A stretch of 25,876 nt of DNA, taken from positions 1-25,876 of the forward strand of contig JAEZIH010000076.1 in the NCBI GenBank assembly GCA_023416055.1, given 5' to 3'. A program made the position numbers and the translations under genes. This document shows positions 1 to 6,113 of this stretch, one piece after another (the stretch's first letter is position 1; each line of letters begins with the position of its first letter). The notes under the pieces are model-generated. The model had not been told where the DNA came from. It searched no databases and saw nothing but the letters and a program-made list of their open reading frames with translations. The DNA is from Pseudomonadota bacterium (GTDB taxonomy: Bacteria > Pseudomonadota > Alphaproteobacteria > Caulobacterales > Caulobacteraceae).

Positions 1-588
1 AAGGAGGGGAACCTCGGTGGCCGGTTTGGCCACATACACGTCCTCGGAACCAGCAGCCTGTCTCGGGCGGTCCAGCTCACTCAGATCAAACGCGTACTTC
101 ACGGCGCCGGTGTGGAAATCGAGGTCACCTTCGACACCGCCACGCCCAGCCACCACGTCAAATACGGTCAGATCATCGTCGGAATGAACACGGCGAAGTT
201 CGCGGCCCAAACCGTGAAGATGCCTATGTCCCCGGGCCATGTCGGATCGGCGCTGTCCCTGCCCGGCGGAACGCTTGTGGGTCAACACTGCGTTGTGCGC
301 GACATCCTTGGCCCTGCGAGGTTCGGCGCTCAGTACGCCCTCGACGGCGTGGGCTCTCACCTGCTCGTCCACCACAACATCGAACAGCAGTTACGGTTGA
401 TGGAGGAGGCGGGACGCATTGCCGACATGGCCATGCTCTCCGGAGACGGACTACCTGTGGACCTCCACCGACACCTTATGGCTATCGACAAGTTCCTGAC
501 ATGGCCGAACCCCTTGGACGCTTCAAAGCGGGTGACAGGTGTGGCGTTGGACCCCCTGGAGGACGAGAAGAACGGCGAACGCTCATAG
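1..588 (+). CDS. C-terminal part of a tRNA-guanine transglycosylase/DpdA-like protein (5' end outside window)
   Basis: The frame is open from the first base, so the GTG at 112 is probably internal and the gene starts left of the window. About 195 residues are visible. The stretch HIHVLGTSSLSRA, followed about 25 residues later by EVTFDTATPS, resembles the late (beta/alpha)8 region of tRNA-guanine transglycosylases, where a catalytic Asp lies in a FDCVMPT-like motif. Near the C-terminus, HHNIEQQLRLMEEAGRIAD resembles the family's C-terminal HNLxxxxRLMxxxRxAI signature. The zinc-binding Cys cluster of bacterial Tgt is not visible. That would fit the divergent DpdA/phage branch, which inserts 7-deazaguanines into DNA, better than housekeeping Tgt. 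The assignment rests on motif resemblance recalled from the family, not on a search. It could instead be an unrelated hypothetical protein. It is the leftmost visible island gene. Confidence 0.5.
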   Translation, partial: KEGNLGGRFGHIHVLGTSSLSRAVQLTQIKRVLHGAGVEIEVTFDTATPSHHVKYGQIIVGMNTAKFAAQTVKMPMSPGHVGSALSLPGGTLVGQHCVVRDILGPARFGAQYALDGVGSHLLVHHNIEQQLRLMEEAGRIADMAMLSGDGLPVDLHRHLMAIDKFLTWPNPLDASKRVTGVALDPLEDEKNGERS

Positions 589-736
589 CCGTGCTCCGGA
601 GCCCGAAGCCGGAGAAACGGTGACACCGATCCTCCGCGCCCGCGGCCCGGGCCACCGTCTGCAGTCACGAGGATAAATAGATCGAAGGGGCTGGCTTCAC
701 CGGGTTGGCCTCTTCGGTTTTCCTCTGGAGGTGCAG

Positions 737-916
737 ATGGCGAAGATGGACTGGCAACGAAACAAGTATGCAGGGCGCGCCCGAGAGGCCGCCTTCGCGC
801 CACCCCCGGCAAAGAAGGGTTGCTGGTCGCACATCAAGCGCGAGCCGGTGCGGACCTACACGGCCGCTGAAATTGCCGCGTGGAATAGCGCACAATCTGC
901 GCCTCATGGCTCATGA
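737..916 (+). CDS. Small basic hypothetical protein coupled to the downstream HUH-like gene
   Basis: This is a 59-residue basic protein (MAKMDWQRNKYAGRAREAAF...) with no domain I recognise. The ATG at 737 is chosen because TGGAGG at 726-731 sits at a good distance. A GTG at 731 overlaps that ribosome-binding site and is unlikely to be used. The stop codon overlaps the next start in an ATGA (913-916), so the two proteins are probably made from one message by translational coupling. That suggests joint action, perhaps as a DNA-binding accessory of the HUH-like protein, but this is inference. Similar short proteins beginning AKxDWQRN are, as I recall, common as hypothetical proteins in alphaproteobacterial accessory DNA. 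Confidence 0.6.
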   Translation: MAKMDWQRNKYAGRAREAAFAPPPAKKGCWSHIKREPVRTYTAAEIAAWNSAQSAPHGS

Positions 917-1359
917 CAGTGCCGCAGTCCGTCCTGCGCTACCGGGCTGCCTTGCAGGATATGATCGTCGAAGCGGCACCGACCTTGTTCATCACGCTCG
1001 CGTTCAACAGGAAGACGAGCGCGGCGGTAGCGGCGCGATTTTTGAGCCTGTTCGATGCGCGGATGGCGAGCGCGACGCTCGGCCGCTTCTGGGTGAAGCG
1101 GGTCTCGGAGCGGCCCAAGTATATCGCCGTCATCGAGAACGCGAAGACGAACCTGCACCTCCATCTGGCGGTCACCTGTACGCCCCAACAATCCGCCATC
1201 ATCGCCGAAATGACGGAGCCGGCGTGGGTGAAGCTTGTCCCGGCCGGAACGGTCAACGTGCAGGCCGTTTACGACGAAGGCGGGCTCGGCTCGTACATGT
1301 CGAAGCAGTACTCTGCCGATCACCAAGATCACCTGCTGCTCAGCCGGAGCAGCACCTGA
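913..1359 (+). CDS. Small HUH-endonuclease-like (rolling-circle Rep-type) protein
   Basis: The protein has 148 residues. Three motifs occur in the order expected for HUH single-strand DNA nickases: a hydrophobic strand FITLAFNR near residue 26 (motif 1); NLHLHLAV near residue 80, containing a His-hydrophobic-His metal site (motif 2); and GSYMSKQY near residue 127, with a Tyr and a Lys three residues later (motif 3, the nucleophile). In the family such proteins nick one strand and bind its 5' end through Tyr, to start rolling-circle replication, conjugation or IS transposition. No helicase or ATPase domain follows, so it is a nuclease-only version. It overlaps the 59-residue gene upstream by 4 bp (ATGA). 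An imperfect palindrome at 1371-1389, just past its stop, could be a substrate hairpin, but nothing proves this. The family call comes from motif reading only. Confidence 0.55.
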   Translation: MTVPQSVLRYRAALQDMIVEAAPTLFITLAFNRKTSAAVAARFLSLFDARMASATLGRFWVKRVSERPKYIAVIENAKTNLHLHLAVTCTPQQSAIIAEMTEPAWVKLVPAGTVNVQAVYDEGGLGSYMSKQYSADHQDHLLLSRSST

Positions 1360-1370
1360 CCATAGGCCCC

Positions 1371-1389
1371 TGAAACGCGTAGCGCTTCA
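1371..1389. repeat. Imperfect palindrome downstream of the HUH-like gene
   Basis: The 19-base element reads TGAAACGCGTAGCGCTTCA. Its outer arms TGAA/TTCA and inner CGC/GCG pair, with mismatches between them. It lies 11 bp after the stop of the HUH-like protein. A small hairpin next to a HUH gene is a natural candidate for a nick or recognition site, but its size and imperfection mean it may be chance. Confidence 0.3.
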
Positions 1390-1465
1390 TCACTTGAAGG
1401 CTGCCGAGGGTCCGCTTTGCCTGCCGAAGCGAACTGGTGCGCCAGCCTCGCTATAGAAGAAGAAT

Positions 1466-1546
1466 GAACAGAACGGACGAGCCGAAGCGGTAGACGAGCC
1501 AGACAGAACCGCTTGATCGAACTCAGAACGAACACGAACAAGAACG
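1466..1546. promoter_or_regulatory. GAAC-rich tract containing a LexA-like GAAC-N7-GAAC site
   Basis: GAAC occurs seven times within about 80 bp, including 1506-1509, 1519-1522, 1526-1529, 1530-1533, 1536-1539 and 1542-1545. The pair 1519-1522 and 1530-1533 is separated by exactly seven bases, matching the direct-repeat SOS box of Alphaproteobacteria (GTTC-N7-GTTC, equivalently GAAC-N7-GAAC). The other spacings (N3, N6, N8) do not fit, so the cluster may instead be an iteron-like array or simple-sequence drift. No confident gene start lies immediately beside it. The HUH-like gene ends upstream and a doubtful minus-strand gene ends downstream. Confidence 0.3.
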
Positions 1547-1568
1547 CTACCACTTCGGCCTACCCGAA

Positions 1569-1608
1569 AGCGGACTAGCGGTATGTCCGCTATGGGTGGA
1601 AAGCGGAC
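1569..1608 (+). repeat. Dispersed GTCCGC/GCGGAC hairpin repeat, copy 1
   Basis: AGCGGAC (1569-1575), GTCCGCT (1585-1591) and AGCGGAC (1602-1608) alternate, so the middle arm can pair with either neighbour, giving two mutually exclusive 7-bp hairpins. The loop between the second and third arms carries the ATGGGT word shared by the other copies. The element lies 16 bp beyond the stop of the doubtful minus-strand gene at 1624. Confidence 0.75.
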
Positions 1609-1623
1609 TCTTCACCTGCGGCC

Positions 1624-1923
1624 TCACCCGCAGGCCGGCCCCGCCTCAATTTCGAACCTCGAATTGGTCTCGCGGCGACTCTTGATCTCAGCGTCCATCT
1701 GGGCCCGGTCGGGCCGATCAAGCGGAGCAGTCGTGGGCTCTCCGCGATAACGCCAGATAGCTAGACAGCGGTCGGCGGACGTGCGGCGAGGCAAGACCGT
1801 CGTCAGGGTTCCGTGCTTATTCTTCCAGTCCGCTTCGAGCCGCGCGATGTGTGCGGCGCTTTGCGACGCCGTGTGGGTGTGGGGGCCGTCGATGTCGGCA
1901 TGGCGGTTCGTCCCCCCCGTCAT
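1624..1923 (-). CDS. Doubtful hypothetical protein (99 aa)
   Basis: This is a minus-strand frame of 99 residues from ATG at 1923. The product is hydrophilic and charged, rich in Arg, Asp and Thr (for example RLEADWKNKHGT, RAQMDAEIKSRRE), with no recognised domain, signal peptide or membrane segment. No clear ribosome-binding site precedes the start. Plus-strand frames through the same bases look less protein-like. Copy 1 of the hairpin repeat lies just after its stop, as repeats do at other genes in the island, which is weak support. It may be a real small gene, a gene remnant or noise. Confidence 0.3.
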   Translation of the reverse strand: MTGGTNRHADIDGPHTHTASQSAAHIARLEADWKNKHGTLTTVLPRRTSADRCLAIWRYRGEPTTAPLDRPDRAQMDAEIKSRRETNSRFEIEAGPACG

Positions 1924-2137
1924 GCTCACAACCGCGACGTAGAAGTAGAGGTGCCGGGTTTCCTGAGGCGGTGTCGAAACCGTCGAAATGGTCGGCAGCG
2001 CGAGGGCGAACAGTATCGCGGATCAGCAAGAGGTTGCTCCCTTTTCAGGCAACTGCGAATTTGGCTCACCTCAAAACGTCCGGCACTAACCCTTGCATTG
2101 CAGCATAGGGGTCTCCCGAGATTGAGGCCCTACCCCT

Positions 2138-2584
2138 CTAGAATCCAGTTGAACGGGATGTATCGCACTGATCCCGCAAAAACAACATCGCGGCAGATAC
2201 TCGGTCTCTCATCTCGGCAGTACCAACTTCAAGATACATGTTGTCGTCGCTGTATCCTTGATTCCGGTAAGTTACTGGCAGATAGACGAACATAAGACCG
2301 CCACTGTAATTAGTCTGGATACCGCTTATTTTTCCGTACTCTATTACGACAGCTTCATCGGTGCCGTTGCCCGCCGTTATATGAAGAACCCCCAAGCATC
2401 CTGCGGGAGAATAGTATCTTACCCGGCCGAGATATCCAAACTCTACATTCCGAGAAAACGCGTTTTCCAAAAAAGCGTGGGCAGAGTCCTTGGTGCGCTC
2501 CTGATGCACAAAAACTTCCGAAGCTGCAGGAGTTACATCGCTCCAGACACTCAGGGCGGCTATCACAGCCCATTTCATCTTCAT
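2138..2584 (-). CDS. Small exported hypothetical protein
   Basis: A 148-residue protein beginning MKMKWAVIAALSVWSDVTPA, which looks like a Sec signal peptide: basic n-region, short hydrophobic core, and probable cleavage after an Ala near residue 21. The mature part is polar and carries two Cys (GCLGVLHI and RDQCDTS) that could form a disulfide. No family is recognised. AAGGCAAGGA stands just upstream. Either this ATG or the one two codons later (2578) could be the start; the second has better spacing. Base composition is clearly more AT-rich than the chromosomal half, as expected for acquired DNA. It lies on the same strand as the small exported protein upstream (2642-2992), with 57 bp between them, so they may be co-transcribed. 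Confidence 0.6.
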   Translation of the reverse strand: MKMKWAVIAALSVWSDVTPAASEVFVHQERTKDSAHAFLENAFSRNVEFGYLGRVRYYSPAGCLGVLHITAGNGTDEAVVIEYGKISGIQTNYSGGLMFVYLPVTYRNQGYSDDNMYLEVGTAEMRDRVSAAMLFLRDQCDTSRSTGF

Positions 2585-2641
2585 TATCCTTGCCTTAGGT
2601 TTCTCGATGGGCAGTGCGGCGGACAACACGCGGTGAGCCCG

Positions 2642-2992
2642 CTAGTCCCCGTGGTAGGCCCATCGGGCCAGCGAGACATCATGACCGTCGCGGCGGTCCT
2701 GTGCGATGTAGGCGTTCTTCTGATCCTCGGCTTCCTGCCATGTGTCGTAGGGGCCGAAGCAGATGACGTTGGCTCCGAAGTCGCGGCCGTCATAGGCGGT
2801 GGCGAAGCTGTAGAAGCTGTTCTGGATGCCGACGTGGTAGGTGCCGTCCGGCACCCGGAACACGGTTGAGTATAGGTGGTAGCGACCGTAGTTGGGCTCC
2901 GACGCCTTGCAGAAACGGTAGTCGTCGTTCCGCGTCTCGACGGAGGGAGACGCAAGGCCGGCGACAGCCGCGGCGAGCAGTGGCATCAGCAT
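2642..2992 (-). CDS. Small exported hypothetical protein
   Basis: A 116-residue protein that starts MLMPLLAAAVAGLASPSVET, a short hydrophobic leader resembling a signal peptide. The mature part is rich in aromatic residues (NYGRYHLYSTVF, NSFYSFATAYDGRDF) and has two Cys (FCKASE and VICFGPYDTW), consistent with a folded periplasmic or secreted domain. No family is recognised. The ATG at 2992 is chosen because GAGAGGAAA lies about nine bases before it and the signal-like segment begins there. The frame stays open further upstream, but that part is low-quality sequence. It lies ahead of, and on the same strand as, the other small exported protein, so the two could form a small operon. Confidence 0.6.
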   Translation of the reverse strand: MLMPLLAAAVAGLASPSVETRNDDYRFCKASEPNYGRYHLYSTVFRVPDGTYHVGIQNSFYSFATAYDGRDFGANVICFGPYDTWQEAEDQKNAYIAQDRRDGHDVSLARWAYHGD

Positions 2993-3117
2993 GGTTCGTT
3001 TCCTCTCGACGCTCCTCGGCCCCCCGGCCGATCCCTTCGAGGAAACGGTGCTTCTTGAATCCGCCAGTGTCAATCAGGAAGACCTGACGAGAGGTGATGT
3101 GCGCAGCCGGCCCAGTT

Positions 3118-3139
3118 ACCGCAATGGGTCGGGAGCGGT
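3118..3139 (+). repeat. Dispersed hairpin repeat, copy 2 (degenerate)
   Basis: ACCGC (3118-3122) and GCGGT (3135-3139) form short inverted arms around an ATGGGTCGGGA loop, the loop sequence shared with the copies near 5045, 5400 and 5885. The outer bases of the arms have diverged. It lies between two minus-strand genes, in the 331-bp gap 2993-3323, which otherwise holds only the related element at 3161-3203. Confidence 0.6.
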
Positions 3140-3160
3140 CCTTCAGCGGAGCTTAGACCG

Positions 3161-3203
3161 AAGGTCCGGTTCCCGCCGCGGCGCCGATGTCCGGTTCTGG
3201 CGC
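3161..3203 (-). repeat. 43-bp repeat R2, copy a (downstream of CPBP gene)
   Basis: This 43-bp segment begins AAGGTCCGGTTC and ends TCTGGCGC. It matches 4403-4445 at 38 of 43 positions with no gap, by direct comparison. Read on the minus strand it resembles the GCCAAGAGCGGACATT part of the repeat near 5915-5935, so it is probably a diverged, inverted member of the same dispersed family. Copies a and b bracket the CPBP protease gene. Confidence 0.7.
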
Positions 3204-3323
3204 AACCCTGACCGCCGAAAGTCTTCCCGTCGGGCATCAGGATGGAAGGACGCTTCGGCGCTGGTGCGCAGCCAAAAGCCTCGATGCGTTCAAGACAAAC
3301 TGCGCCACTTTAACCGGCACTGC

Positions 3324-4274
3324 TCAGGCAGCCTGTGGTTCCGCCGCGTCCGGAAGTCGTGGATGCCGGCCTCGCGCCAGCAGTTCCACCACAACGACCA
3401 CGATCGCCGTAGTGATCAACTCCGGAACGACGGCGAACCACGGCACCTCCTGCGACTGGGTCGCCGCAGATATCGGAGACCATATCAGGGTGATGAAGAG
3501 GTTGTTGGCGAAGTGGGCACCGATGGCGAACTCCAGCCCGCCGAGGCGCAATGCCGCCCATGTCCAGCCCATTCCGGCTAGCGTCCGCTGCAGGAAGGAG
3601 ACGGGATCAGGGTCTAGGTGGACGGCAGAAAACACTAGACCATTGATGAGGCAGAGGAGCAGCGAGCGGCGGGTGATCAAGGCGCTCACGCGCAATAACA
3701 CACCGCGGCAAACGACTTCCTCTGCAGCGGCTCCGGCAAGGAGCGCGCCCCCCATCGTTATGACGTAGATGAAGCGGGTGTGTTCGACATAGTAGGTGTC
3801 GAAGACTGGCGGGCGCCATTCACTGCCGGTTGCGAGGCTGAGCGGGATCCAGAGCGTCGAGATCGCGATCATCGTGACGATACCGAGCCCGAAGAGCTTG
3901 AGGTCGAAGCGGCGGCCCGGCCAGAGGAAGGCCTTGAGGGGCATTCGCCACGTCACAGCCGCGGTTACCAGGAGGCTGAACGCTATGAGGCCGACCGCCG
4001 CGCCAAACGTTAGCGTCCGGTATCCTTCTTCGAGCAACCGGAGTGGGGTGTCCTCGATCCGTTCCCCCAAGTTGAACATTTGCGCGCCGAGCGCTGGAAC
4101 AAGCTCGCCGACGATTGCCAGGACCACGAACGTCAGGAGCGTCGTCAACGTGGCTAATGGGATGAAAGCGAAGAGCCGCAGCCACCGCCGCCCGCAAGGG
4201 AAGGACGCCGTCATCTCCGAACCGTCAGCCTGGGTCACCGCATGAGCGATGCGGGAAGCAAGTGCGCTAACCAT
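3324..4274 (-). CDS. CPBP-family intramembrane metalloprotease
   Basis: A 316-residue membrane protein of the CPBP (CAAX protease and bacteriocin-processing, ABI/Rce1-like) family, intramembrane proteases that in bacteria serve in bacteriocin immunity, maturation or signalling. Motif 1, EEVVCRG, carries the catalytic Glu pair and Arg near residue 190. The second motif region is LVFSAVHL, and motif 3 is HFANN near residue 255. Several long hydrophobic segments surround them (for example LATLTTLLTFVVLAIVGEL near the start and ITTAIVVVVVELLA near the end). The frame is open to 4517, but that extension crosses repeat R2b and looks non-coding, so a start at 4274 or 4214 is preferred; neither has an ideal Shine-Dalgarno. 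The substrate is unknown. No bacteriocin precursor is visible nearby. Confidence 0.8.
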   Translation of the reverse strand: MVSALASRIAHAVTQADGSEMTASFPCGRRWLRLFAFIPLATLTTLLTFVVLAIVGELVPALGAQMFNLGERIEDTPLRLLEEGYRTLTFGAAVGLIAFSLLVTAAVTWRMPLKAFLWPGRRFDLKLFGLGIVTMIAISTLWIPLSLATGSEWRPPVFDTYYVEHTRFIYVITMGGALLAGAAAEEVVCRGVLLRVSALITRRSLLLCLINGLVFSAVHLDPDPVSFLQRTLAGMGWTWAALRLGGLEFAIGAHFANNLFITLIWSPISAATQSQEVPWFAVVPELITTAIVVVVVELLARGRHPRLPDAAEPQAA

Positions 4275-4402
4275 TGCGGAAGCGTAGCGGGATGTGCGCG
4301 CGGTGGTCCAGAACGTTGGTGCTGGAGCGTCCAAGGATCGGACGGCGCGCTCGGTGCCGGCCGCAACGGGCCGGCAGCGGTACTGCGGCGGGGCGTGGTC
4401 AG

Positions 4403-4445
4403 AAGGTCCGGTTCTCGCCCCGGCGCCAATGTCCGTTCCTGGCGC
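4403..4445 (-). repeat. 43-bp repeat R2, copy b (upstream of CPBP gene)
   Basis: This is the partner of 3161-3203, identical at 38 of 43 positions. It lies upstream of the likely CPBP start. Its presence inside the open reading-frame extension argues that the extension is not translated. The rest of the 278-bp gap 4275-4552 shows nothing I recognise. Confidence 0.7.
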
Positions 4446-4552
4446 TGTGCCGACCCGGTGCCGCAATCGGCCTGAACGTCCGGGATGGGTGGGGAGTGGA
4501 CATTGCACGAACGGCAAGTTGGCATATCGTTGATGCCAACGGAGTTGCTGCG

Positions 4553-4894
4553 ATGCTCACAAAGGGTCCATGGCCGTTCAGCCCCCCAGCGATGTTCGGC
4601 ATCTTCATGGCATGCGCTGCGGCTGCGATTTTGGTGATCTGGCCTCTGACATCACGCTACAGGGCCGGATGTGGGGGACCGCCAAGCCCCGTCCGATGCG
4701 ACTATGAGCGCATATTCCGCGAGGATGCTCGGGCGTCATTCAGGTCCGATCCGGAAGCGTATTTCGAACTGGAAGATCGCGGTCCGACCATGGAGGTGTC
4801 GCAGGCTCCGCGACGTCTTACCCTCGGCGGACGGGCATACCTCCTCATCGACAAGAGCAGTTGCCGGGTTTGCGCAGTTTCATACACACAATAG
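4553..4894 (+). CDS. Hypothetical membrane-anchored protein
   Basis: A 113-residue protein with one N-terminal hydrophobic segment (MFGIFMACAAAAILVIWPL, about residues 14-32). A polar domain follows with three or four Cys (AGCGGP, VRCDYERIF, SSCRVCAVS), so it is probably held in the inner membrane or exported. ATG at 4553 is chosen because CGGAG lies eight bases before it and the membrane segment starts just after. The frame is open further upstream but crosses repeat R2b. No domain is recognised. The stop is followed two bases later by a hairpin repeat, as for the next two genes on this strand. Confidence 0.5.
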   Translation: MLTKGPWPFSPPAMFGIFMACAAAAILVIWPLTSRYRAGCGGPPSPVRCDYERIFREDARASFRSDPEAYFELEDRGPTMEVSQAPRRLTLGGRAYLLIDKSSCRVCAVSYTQ

Positions 4895-4896
4895 GC

Positions 4897-4945
4897 GTCC
4901 GCTATGGGTCGGTTTGCGAAGTTCACACCGGGTCGGAAGGCGGAC
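4897..4945 (+). repeat. Dispersed hairpin repeat, copy 3 (interrupted)
   Basis: GTCCGC at 4897-4902 followed by TATGGGTCGG, and GGGTCGGAAGGCGGAC ending at 4945, look like the two halves of the repeat with about 20 extra bases between them. It begins two bases after the preceding stop codon. Confidence 0.6.
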
Positions 4946-5044
4946 GTGGGGAGCAGGGCTTGCACCTGCGACTCCGGTTGTGACCGGTATGTTCGATTAC
5001 ACCATCCCCGATCCAATCTCGGAGAAGGAAGGAGCGAGGTCAAT

Positions 5045-5093
5045 GTCCGCATTGGGTCGGGAGCGGACGGTCGCCTAAGCGTGGATAGCGGAC
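5045..5093 (+). repeat. Dispersed hairpin repeat, copy 4 (most complete)
   Basis: GTCCGC (5045-5050) and GCGGAC (5063-5068) enclose the ATTGGGTCGGGA loop. Then GGTCGCCTAAGCGTGG leads to a further AGCGGAC (5087-5093). The same order of words, including GGTCGCCTAAG, occurs in copy 5. The first arm can pair with either later arm. Confidence 0.8.
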
Positions 5094-5129
5094 GATGCTT
5101 CTCCTAGCTCCGAGGCTGGGAGAAATGGG

Positions 5130-5396
5130 ATGTTCGTAATCGAAGATGAGCTGCACGCCGAACAAATCGGTCGTTTCGGCACCCGGGATGAAGCGATGGC
5201 CGAGCTTCAACGACTTGCCAGCACACCTTGGGACAAGCCTCCGAACGTCGCTCCCTGCACTGGTTGGAAGACGTGCGGTCGGAGCTACGAGATCATCGAA
5301 TACGACACATCTCGCGAGCCTTGGCGTGAGCTTGGGCGAGCGGCGACGCTAGAAGTTTCCGCTGCGGGCGTTCGTTGGCTGAAGGGGACAGACTAG
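5130..5396 (+). CDS. Small hypothetical protein (88 aa)
   Basis: An 88-residue soluble protein beginning MFVIEDELHAEQIGRFGTRD. The alternation of short strands and a helix (EAMAELQRLAS), then SYEIIEYD near residue 55, suggests a compact alpha/beta fold. I recognise the general type as a common alphaproteobacterial hypothetical protein of unknown role. The ATG at 5130 is supported by GGGAG at 5118-5122, seven bases before it. The gene sits between hairpin-repeat copies 4 and 5 and reads in the same direction as the DUF4279 gene that follows 72 bp later. Confidence 0.6.
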   Translation: MFVIEDELHAEQIGRFGTRDEAMAELQRLASTPWDKPPNVAPCTGWKTCGRSYEIIEYDTSREPWRELGRAATLEVSAAGVRWLKGTD

Positions 5397-5446
5397 GTCC
5401 ACAACGGGTCGGGAGCGGTAGGTCGCCTAAGGGTGGTTAGCGGAAC
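5397..5446 (+). repeat. Dispersed hairpin repeat, copy 5
   Basis: Starting directly after a stop codon, the segment reads GTCC, ACAACGGGTCGGGAGCGG, TAGGTCGCCTAAGGGTGG, then TTAGCGGAAC. It shares GGGTCGGGAGCGG, GGTCGCCTAAG, GTGG and TAGCGGA with copy 4, in the same order and spacing. The inverted arms are less perfect than in copy 4. Confidence 0.75.
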
Positions 5447-5468
5447 TTGCGACAGCTAAGCTGGGTCC

Positions 5469-5882
5469 ATGGCCGTCATTGCTCAAACGAAAGCTTGCCT
5501 GCGGATTTTGGGCGATGATTTGAACCCGGACGAGGTCAGCGGGATGTTGGCCGCGTCGCCCACACAATCTGCCCGAAAGGGCGACGTGAGAGGCGGACAG
5601 TCCCAACGACAATACATCGAGAAATCGGGGTCGTGGCGGTTCAAGGTCCCTGACCAGCAGCCGGGAAATCTCGACGCACAGATACAGCAAATCTTCGCCT
5701 CCCTAACGTCTGACATATCGGTCTGGTCCGATCTTTCTAGCCGGTTCAGGATCGACATTTTCTGCGGTCTGTTCATGGACGCGGGAAACCAGGGGCTCGA
5801 AATCTGCCCGGGAACGCTGCAAGCGATGGGTCAGCGCGGCGTTACATTGAGCCTCGATGTCTACGACCCGACGCCGGACTAA
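5469..5882 (+). CDS. DUF4279 domain-containing protein
   Basis: A 137-residue protein that looks like a full-length DUF4279 member. The N-terminus ACLRILGDDLNPDEVSGMLA, a central GSWRFKVPD, and the late segment RIDIFCGLFMDAGNQGLEI with final LSLDVYD match what I recall of this family. DUF4279 has no established activity. Members are often found alone or near toxin/immunity-type loci, but nothing here proves such a role. It ends one or two bases before hairpin-repeat copy 6 and is the third plus-strand gene in a row with this arrangement. Confidence 0.75.
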   Translation: MAVIAQTKACLRILGDDLNPDEVSGMLAASPTQSARKGDVRGGQSQRQYIEKSGSWRFKVPDQQPGNLDAQIQQIFASLTSDISVWSDLSSRFRIDIFCGLFMDAGNQGLEICPGTLQAMGQRGVTLSLDVYDPTPD

Positions 5883-5940
5883 TGTCTCCTATGGGTCGGG
5901 AGCGGAAACTGGCCTCCGGGCCAAGAGCGGACATTTCTGG
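5883..5940 (+). repeat. Dispersed hairpin repeat, copy 6
   Basis: The segment contains TGTCTCCTATGGGTCGGGAG, then CGGAAACTGGCCTCCGGGCC, then AAGAGCGGACATTT. GGCC-TCC-GGCC makes an extra small stem inside the element. It begins at the stop codon of the DUF4279 gene. The remainder of the gap to 6113 shows nothing I recognise. Confidence 0.7.
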
Positions 5941-6113
5941 CTGGCTGCGCCGATCTATCGTCAAAGGCGCGGTGAAACTCGGCGAACTCAGACCAACTTT
6001 CATCCCCTAAAACTATGGTTGTGACGCTCGAATTATTTTCGGGTCAGTCTCTGGTCGCATATTCGAACGACGGCATTAGAGCGGCGACATCGACAACCCA
6101 GAGCGAGGTGTTC

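Noticed and set aside
1813..2295. 160-codon plus-strand frame
   Set aside because: Arg-rich translation without domain or ribosome site, crossing intergenic sequence and running into the exported-protein gene on the other strand.
4275..4517. N-terminal extension of the CPBP protein back to 4517
   Set aside because: It crosses repeat R2b, is Arg/Pro/Thr-rich and hydrophilic, and lacks a ribosome site, so a start at 4274 or 4214 is preferred.
4897..5940. Integron cassette array (repeats as attC sites)
   Set aside because: The gene-plus-repeat layout is suggestive, but the RYYYAAC/GTTRRRY core sites are not seen and no integron integrase is present.
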